NCBI GenBank assembly: GCA_047605685.1
Contig: JASGFF010000033.1
Coordinates: 1 to 27,330, forward strand
Reading direction: 5' to 3'
DNA: 27,330 bases
Origin: JAUASV01 sp047605685
GTDB lineage: Bacteria > Actinomycetota > Actinomycetes > Actinomycetales > Microbacteriaceae
Positions within the stretch are counted from its first letter, which is position 1. Every line of letters begins with the position of its first letter. Below, one piece after another: positions 23,083-27,330 of the stretch. Below the pieces are notes generated by a model, which worked only from the letters and a program-made list of their open reading frames with translations, searched no databases and was not told the origin of the DNA. Position numbers and translations under genes: made by a program.

Positions 23083-23694
23083 GTGACCGAGCAGCCAGCA
23101 TCCCCCGACCCCCGCTCGCGACGACTCGAGCACGGTGTCGAGCGCTTCCTGTTCGCCGCCCGCTGGCTGCTCGCCCCGATCTACATCGGCATGCTCGTGG
23201 CGCTCCTCGCGATCCTGGTGAAGTTCCTCGAGGAGATCGTCGCCCTCGTCGGGCACGTGACCACGAACACCGCCACCGACGCGAGCCACAGCGTCGTCGA
23301 GTACTCGGGCGAGCTGCTCATCCTCGACGTGCTCGCGCTCATCGACCTCGGCCTGCTGGCCAACCTCGTGCTCATCGTCGTCTTCGCCGGCTACGAGAAC
23401 TTCGTCTCCAAGATCGTGAGCGCGCGCGAGTCGGAGGACCGGCCCACCTGGATGGGCCACATCGACTTCTCCGGCCTCAAGATGAAGCTCATCGGCTCCA
23501 TCGTCGCGATCAGCGCCATCGGGCTGCTGGCCGACTTCATCGGCATCACCGACGACGACTTCGACCCGCAGGAGCTCCGCTGGCGGATCGCGCTGCACAT
23601 CGTGTTCCTGCTCTCCGGCATCGGCTTCGCCTTCATGGACTGGATCGGCGAGAAGCGCCTGCAGGTGGCCCAGATCACCCACTCCGGCGAGTGA
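23083..23694 (+). CDS. YqhA/UPF0114 family membrane protein
   Basis: A 203-residue inner-membrane protein of the YqhA (TIGR00645/UPF0114) family. I see four hydrophobic segments: around WLLAPIYIGMLVALLAILVK, LIDLGLLANLVLIVVFAGYE, LIGSIVAISAIGLLADFIG and IALHIVFLLSGIGFAFMDWI. The family motifs YENFVSKI and HIDFSGLKMKLIGS are present. The function is unknown. The start is a GTG at 23083 with GAGGA 6 nt upstream. Its stop overlaps the GTG of the folP2-like gene (GTGA), so the two are translationally coupled, although no biochemical link is obvious. Confidence 0.9.
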   Translation: MTEQPASPDPRSRRLEHGVERFLFAARWLLAPIYIGMLVALLAILVKFLEEIVALVGHVTTNTATDASHSVVEYSGELLILDVLALIDLGLLANLVLIVVFAGYENFVSKIVSARESEDRPTWMGHIDFSGLKMKLIGSIVAISAIGLLADFIGITDDDFDPQELRWRIALHIVFLLSGIGFAFMDWIGEKRLQVAQITHSGE

Positions 23695-24584
23695 CGGCGC
23701 CCGGGCGCGGGCCGCGGCGCATCGGCGGGCGAGACTTCGACTTCGAACGGCAGATCGCCGTGATGGCGATCGTGAACCGCACCCCCGACTCGTTCTACGA
23801 CCGCGGCGCGACCGACTCCGAGCGTCGGGCCACCGAGGCCGCGCTCGCGGCGGCGGCGGCGGGCGCCGACTGGGTGGACATCGGCGGGGTGAGGTTCGCC
23901 CCGGGCCCCGAGGTCCCGCTCGCCGAGGAGCTCGAGCGGGTCGTGCCCGTCGTCGCCGCGGTGAGCGCGGCGAGCGACGTCGTGATCTCGGTCGACACGT
24001 TCCGGCCGGAGGTCGCGGCGGCGGCGGTCGCGGCCGGGGCATCCGTCGTCAACGACACCACCGGGCTCGGCGACCCGCGGATGGCCGAGACCGTCGCCGC
24101 CATCGGGGCGACCGTCGTCGTCACTCACAGTCTCGCGGCCGCGCGCACGCCGCTGCCGGGGCCGGCCTACCGGGACGTCGTCGACGAGGTGCGCGCCTTC
24201 CTCGAGGCCCGCGTCGAGCGGGCGCTCGCCGCCGGGATCGCGCCGGAGCGCATCGTCGTCGACCCCGGCCACGACCTCAACAAGAGCACCCGGCACTCCC
24301 TCGAGCTCACCCGGCGGCTCGACGAGATCGCCGCCCTCGGCCTTCCGCTGCTCGTCGCCGTCTCGAACAAGGACTTCGTGGGCGAGACCCTCGGCCGCGA
24401 CCGGCACGAGCGGCTGGCCGGGACGCTCGCGGCGGCCACCCTGTGCGTCGACCGCGGGGCGCGCATCCTGCGGATGCACAACGTCGCCGAGGCCGTCGAC
24501 GCCGCCCGCATGGTCGAGGCCGTGATGGGCTGGCGCGCCCCGGCCGTCGAGAGGCACAACGTGGCCGCGGGGCACGGCGCATGA
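23691..24584 (+). CDS. folP2: FolP2-like dihydropteroate synthase paralogue
   Basis: A 297-residue TIM-barrel protein of the pterin-binding family. Key motifs differ from true dihydropteroate synthase. The N-x-TPDSF-SDGG motif reads NRTPDSFYDRG. The ESTRPG loop reads VRFAPG. DPG-x-GFGK reads DPGHDLNK. The SRK-x-FIG motif reads SNKDFVG. The MH-x-(R/Q)G region is replaced by VTHSLAAARTP. These are the features of mycobacterial FolP2 (Rv1207), not FolP1. FolP2 is reported to lack the folate-synthetic activity. I therefore expect pterin or related binding, with an unassigned reaction. It overlaps its neighbours by 4 nt on each side. Confidence 0.88.
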   Translation: MTAPGRGPRRIGGRDFDFERQIAVMAIVNRTPDSFYDRGATDSERRATEAALAAAAAGADWVDIGGVRFAPGPEVPLAEELERVVPVVAAVSAASDVVISVDTFRPEVAAAAVAAGASVVNDTTGLGDPRMAETVAAIGATVVVTHSLAAARTPLPGPAYRDVVDEVRAFLEARVERALAAGIAPERIVVDPGHDLNKSTRHSLELTRRLDEIAALGLPLLVAVSNKDFVGETLGRDRHERLAGTLAAATLCVDRGARILRMHNVAEAVDAARMVEAVMGWRAPAVERHNVAAGHGA

Positions 24585-25312
24585 GCATCGACCGGCTCTG
24601 GCCGGACGCCGCCGCCGCGCTCGACGACGAGGAGCTCGTCGCCGGACTGCGGCAGCCCGGCGACGTGCTCCGGGTGAACTTCATCAGCTCCGCCGACGGG
24701 GCCGGCACCCGCGACGGCCTCTCCGGAGGCCTCGGCGACGCGAGCGACCGGCGCTGCTTCGAGCTGCTGCGCCGGGTCGCCGACGTCGTGCTCGTCGGCG
24801 CCGGCACCGTGCGCGCCGAGGGCTACGGCCCGCTGCGGGTCTCGGATGCCTCGGCCGCCTGGCGCGAGGAGCACGGGCTGACGTCGCATCCGACCCTCGC
24901 CGTGGTCTCGGGCTCGCTCGGCCTCGACCCCGGCTCCCGGGTCCTCGCCGAGGCGCCGGTGCGGCCGCTGCTCGTGACGACCGCGGGCCACGACGTCGCG
25001 GCCTTCGCACCGGTCGCCGACGTCATCGAGGCCGGCACCGGCGCGCGCGTCGACGCCGTCGCGGCTCTCCGGGCGCTGCGCGGGCGCGGGCTGCGCGACA
25101 TCCTCTGCGAGGGCGGCCCGCGACTGTTCGGCGCGCTGCTCGAGGCGGATGCCGTCGACGAGCTCTGCCTGACGCTCGCGCCGAGCCTCGAGGCCGGCGA
25201 CGCCGGCCGCATCGCCACGGGCCCGCTGCCGCGGCCGCGCGGGCTCGAGCTGGCGCAGGTTCTGCGCGGCGGGTCGACACTGCTGCTGCGCTACCGCCGT
25301 GCCGGTCGCTGA
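24581..25312 (+). CDS. RibD C-terminal-type pyrimidine reductase (DHFR fold)
   Basis: A 243-residue protein with the RibD_C/DHFR-like NADPH-binding fold. It has RVNFISSADGAGTRDGLSGGLG near the start, DVVLVGAGTVRAEGYGPL and GLRDILCEGGPRLFGALLEADAVDELCLTLAPSL. There is no deaminase domain. Family members reduce riboflavin intermediates. The mycobacterial relative Rv2671 can also reduce dihydrofolate. The gene is the last of a coupled operon after a FolP2-like gene (ATGA overlap), which hints at work on a pterin-like substrate. No other riboflavin genes are nearby. The substrate is unproven. Confidence 0.88.
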   Translation: MSIDRLWPDAAAALDDEELVAGLRQPGDVLRVNFISSADGAGTRDGLSGGLGDASDRRCFELLRRVADVVLVGAGTVRAEGYGPLRVSDASAAWREEHGLTSHPTLAVVSGSLGLDPGSRVLAEAPVRPLLVTTAGHDVAAFAPVADVIEAGTGARVDAVAALRALRGRGLRDILCEGGPRLFGALLEADAVDELCLTLAPSLEAGDAGRIATGPLPRPRGLELAQVLRGGSTLLLRYRRAGR

Positions 25313-25315
25313 AAC

Positions 25316-25336
25316 CGGCGCTACGTCGTTGCGCCG
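25316..25336. terminator. Small hairpin between ribD_C-type gene and XPB gene
   Basis: CGGCGC-N9-GCGCCG forms a 6-bp stem 3 nt after the reductase stop, in the 54-bp convergent gap. Further palindromic GC-rich sequence (CCGCCGCGGCGG) overlaps and follows. Termination is plausible but weakly supported. Confidence 0.35.
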
Positions 25337-25366
25337 CCGCGGCGGTCGCGCGGCGCGCGATCCGGC

Positions 25367-27013
25367 TCAGCCGGCGATCTCCTCGGCGTCGACGAGGGTG
25401 TAGCCGTAGCCCTGCTCGGCGAGGAAGCGCTGCCGGCCCCGGGCGAAGTCCTGGTCGACGGTGTCACGGGCCACGATGGCGTAGAACGTCGCGGTGCGGC
25501 CGTCGGCCTTCGGGCGCAACAGCCGGCCGAGGCGCTGCGCCTCCTCCTGCCGCGAGCCGAACGCGCCCGAGATCTGGATCGCGATGGTGGCATCCGGCAG
25601 GTCGACCGAGAAGTTCGCCACCTTCGAGACCACGAGCACGCCGATCTCGCCGTCGCGGAACGCCTGGAACAGCCGCTCGCGCTCCTCGACGGGCGTCTCA
25701 CCGGTGAGCACGGGGGCGTCGATCGCGTCGGCAACCTCGTGCAGCTGGTCGAGGTACTGTCCGATGACGAGGGTCTGCTCGCCGGCGTGCCGCCGCAGCA
25801 GTCCGCGGATCACCGGGATCTTCTCGGGCGCCGACGCCGCCATCCGATAGCGCTCGTCGTCGCCCGCCGCCGCGTAGGCCAGGCGCGCCGCCTGGTCGAG
25901 GTCGACGCGCACCTCGACGCAGTGGGCCGGGGCGATGTGCCCGAGCGCCTCGATCTCGCGCCAGGGAGCGTCGTAGCGCTTCGGCCCGATGAGGCTGAAC
26001 ACGTCGCCCTCGCGGCCGTCCTCCCGCACCAGGGTCGCGGTCAGGCCCAGGCGCCGCCGGGCCTGCAGCTCGGCGGTGAGCTTGAACACCGGCGCGGGCA
26101 GCAGGTGCACCTCGTCGTAGACGATGAGCCCCCAGTCGAGCGCGTCCAGTAGCGCGAGGTGAGCGTGGCCGCCGCCGCGGCGCGCGCTGAGGATCTGGTA
26201 GGTGGCGATCGTGACCGGGCGCACCTCCTTGCGACTGCCCGAGTACTCGCCGATCTCCTCCTCGGTCAGGCTGGTGCGGCGCAGCAGTTCGCTGCGCCAC
26301 TGCCGGGCGCTCACCGTGTTCGTCACCAGGATGAGCGTCGTGGCGCCGACGACCGCCATGGCGCCGGCCCCCACCAGGGTCTTGCCCGAGCCGGGCGGCA
26401 GCACGACGACGCCCGAGCCGGCCGCCGCGAAGGCGTCGACGGCCTCGCGCTGGTAGCGGCGCAGGCTCCAATCCCGCTCGACGAGGGCGATCGGATGCGG
26501 CGTGCCGGGCGTGTAGCCCGCCCGGTCCTCCGCGGGCCAGCCGAGCTTCAGCAGCTCCTGCTTGAGCTCGCCGCGCGCCCAGGCCCGCACCACGACCGTG
26601 AGCGGGCCGCGCTGCTCGAGAAGCAGCGCCGCCACCTTCCCCGCCCGGCGGATCTCGGCGAGCACCGCGGCATCCGTCGCCCTCAGCAGCAGCGTTCCCT
26701 CGGCGTCGCGCTCGATCGCGAGTCGGCCGTAGCGCGCCATCGTCTCCTCGACCTCGACGCGCAGGCTCGGCGGCACCGGGAACTTCGCGAAGCGGTCGAG
26801 GGTGGCCAGCACCGCCTCGGCCGGATGCCCGGCGGCGCGCGCGTTCCACAGGCCGAGCCGGGTGATGCGGTAGCTGTGCACGAACTCGGGGGCGCGCTCG
26901 AGCTCGGCGAAGACGGCGAGCTCGCGGCGCGCCCGGGCGGCGGCGGGATGCGCGACCTCGAGGAGCACCGTGCGGTCACCCTGCACGATCAGGGGGCCGG
27001 GCTGCTCGGGCAT
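25367..27013 (-). CDS. XPB/Ssl2-family DNA repair helicase
   Basis: A 548-residue superfamily 2 helicase, the bacterial XPB (ERCC3) type known in mycobacteria as Rv0861c. The N-terminal damage-recognition-like domain precedes RRYQREAVDAF. Motif I is LPPGSGKTL (K211), the DEVH box is at 300-303, and motif III is GLTATL. The XPB-specific RED triad R330-E331-D332 lies in LVREDGREGDVFSLIGPKRY. Motif VI is EEAQRLGRLLRPK. It should unwind DNA 3' to 5' with ATP. The biological role in bacteria is not well settled. It lies 37 nt downstream of the helicase-associated gene, its usual partner. Confidence 0.95.
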   Translation of the reverse strand: MPEQPGPLIVQGDRTVLLEVAHPAAARARRELAVFAELERAPEFVHSYRITRLGLWNARAAGHPAEAVLATLDRFAKFPVPPSLRVEVEETMARYGRLAIERDAEGTLLLRATDAAVLAEIRRAGKVAALLLEQRGPLTVVVRAWARGELKQELLKLGWPAEDRAGYTPGTPHPIALVERDWSLRRYQREAVDAFAAAGSGVVVLPPGSGKTLVGAGAMAVVGATTLILVTNTVSARQWRSELLRRTSLTEEEIGEYSGSRKEVRPVTIATYQILSARRGGGHAHLALLDALDWGLIVYDEVHLLPAPVFKLTAELQARRRLGLTATLVREDGREGDVFSLIGPKRYDAPWREIEALGHIAPAHCVEVRVDLDQAARLAYAAAGDDERYRMAASAPEKIPVIRGLLRRHAGEQTLVIGQYLDQLHEVADAIDAPVLTGETPVEERERLFQAFRDGEIGVLVVSKVANFSVDLPDATIAIQISGAFGSRQEEAQRLGRLLRPKADGRTATFYAIVARDTVDQDFARGRQRFLAEQGYGYTLVDAEEIAG

Positions 27014-27050
27014 CTTCCCAGGCTATGCGCCCCGCGGCGCCCCGGTGCCG

Positions 27051-27330
27051 CTAGAGCTCGCGGACCGCCTCGATGCGGGCCAGCGGCAGGGTGCGCTCGA
27101 GATCCGCCTGCCGGTCGCGGGCGCGCAGCCGGCCGCCGGCGATGCCCGTCGGCTCGATCGTGTACTCCTGCACGACGCCGTCCGGCATTCGCACCGAGAC
27201 CGCCACGCTCAGCCGCGAGCGGACGGCGAGCTCGAGCTGCCGCTCCAGCCAGTGCCCGGGCTGTGCCGAGCGCAGCCGCGCCGTGATCACGGCGGCGTGG
27301 TCCACGCCGCCGACGCCGGCGGCCGCCGCG
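27051..27330 (-). CDS. Helicase-associated protein, C-terminal part (partial)
   Basis: The frame is open from the right edge to a TAG at 27051-27053 and gives about 93 C-terminal residues. It includes MPDGVVQEYTIEPTGIAGGRLRARDR and DLERTLPLARIEAV, a WYL-like regulatory tail found at the end of the XPB/Ssl2-like helicase-associated proteins (mycobacterial Rv0862c). It is on the same strand as the XPB gene and 37 nt upstream, so the two probably form an operon. The start and most of the protein lie outside the window. Confidence 0.8.
   Translation of the reverse strand, partial: AAAAGVGGVDHAAVITARLRSAQPGHWLERQLELAVRSRLSVAVSVRMPDGVVQEYTIEPTGIAGGRLRARDRQADLERTLPLARIEAVREL

Overview
The window is chromosomal DNA of a high-GC actinobacterium, most likely a member of the Microbacteriaceae. 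That reading rests on the strong G/C third-position bias, the fused IspD-IspF, a CarD gene beside an LpqE-type lipoprotein, DUF3263 next to a LytR_C protein, GroEL under tandem CIRCE boxes, a bacterial XPB helicase, and many GTG or leaderless starts. Coding density is near 90 percent. I see no phage, IS element, CRISPR array or rRNA. The only RNA gene is a tRNA-Thr(TGT).

Layout. (1) 1-4438: the end of an unidentified gene, a SAM methyltransferase, phosphoglycerate mutase, then PhoU divergent from a SenX3/RegX3-type phosphate two-component system, with PHO-box-like repeats between them. (2) 4492-9306: an lpqE-like lipoprotein divergent from carD-ispDF-cysS-rlmB-like, matching the order of the mycobacterial Rv3584-Rv3579c block. 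(3) 9337-11804: a DUF4032 kinase-fold protein and an orphan MsmK/UgpC-type sugar-importer ATPase whose promoter carries a perfect 10-bp inverted repeat. (4) 12050-14641: a membrane-anchored DsbA-like thioredoxin protein, tRNA-Thr, and a GNAT-DUF2332 pair. (5) 14623-18335: an iron/heme-binding lipoprotein under a DtxR-type box, DUF3263 plus LytR_C (comparable to Rv0430-Rv0431), a cold-shock protein and a DUF3048 lipoprotein. (6) 18368-22936: CIRCE-controlled groEL, an orphan WXG100 protein, and a second OmpR/HisKA two-component system whose kinase has an unusual insertion. (7) 23083-27330: a three-gene overlapping operon (YqhA-like membrane protein, FolP2-like protein, RibD_C reductase), then XPB helicase and the end of its usual partner.

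Most genes are conserved actinobacterial housekeeping genes. No clearly novel multi-gene system is present. The more interesting signals are regulatory or small-scale. They are: repeated leaderless promoters (TANNNT followed 6-8 nt later by ATG or GTG); overlapping divergent promoters for tRNA-Thr and a GNAT; a long operator-like palindrome at the ABC ATPase promoter; an 11-bp-phased PHO box; several short 14-18 bp tandem duplications at gene edges; a Pro/Ala/Arg-rich insertion inside a kinase ATPase domain; and a degenerate dihydropteroate-synthase paralogue coupled to a DHFR-fold reductase.
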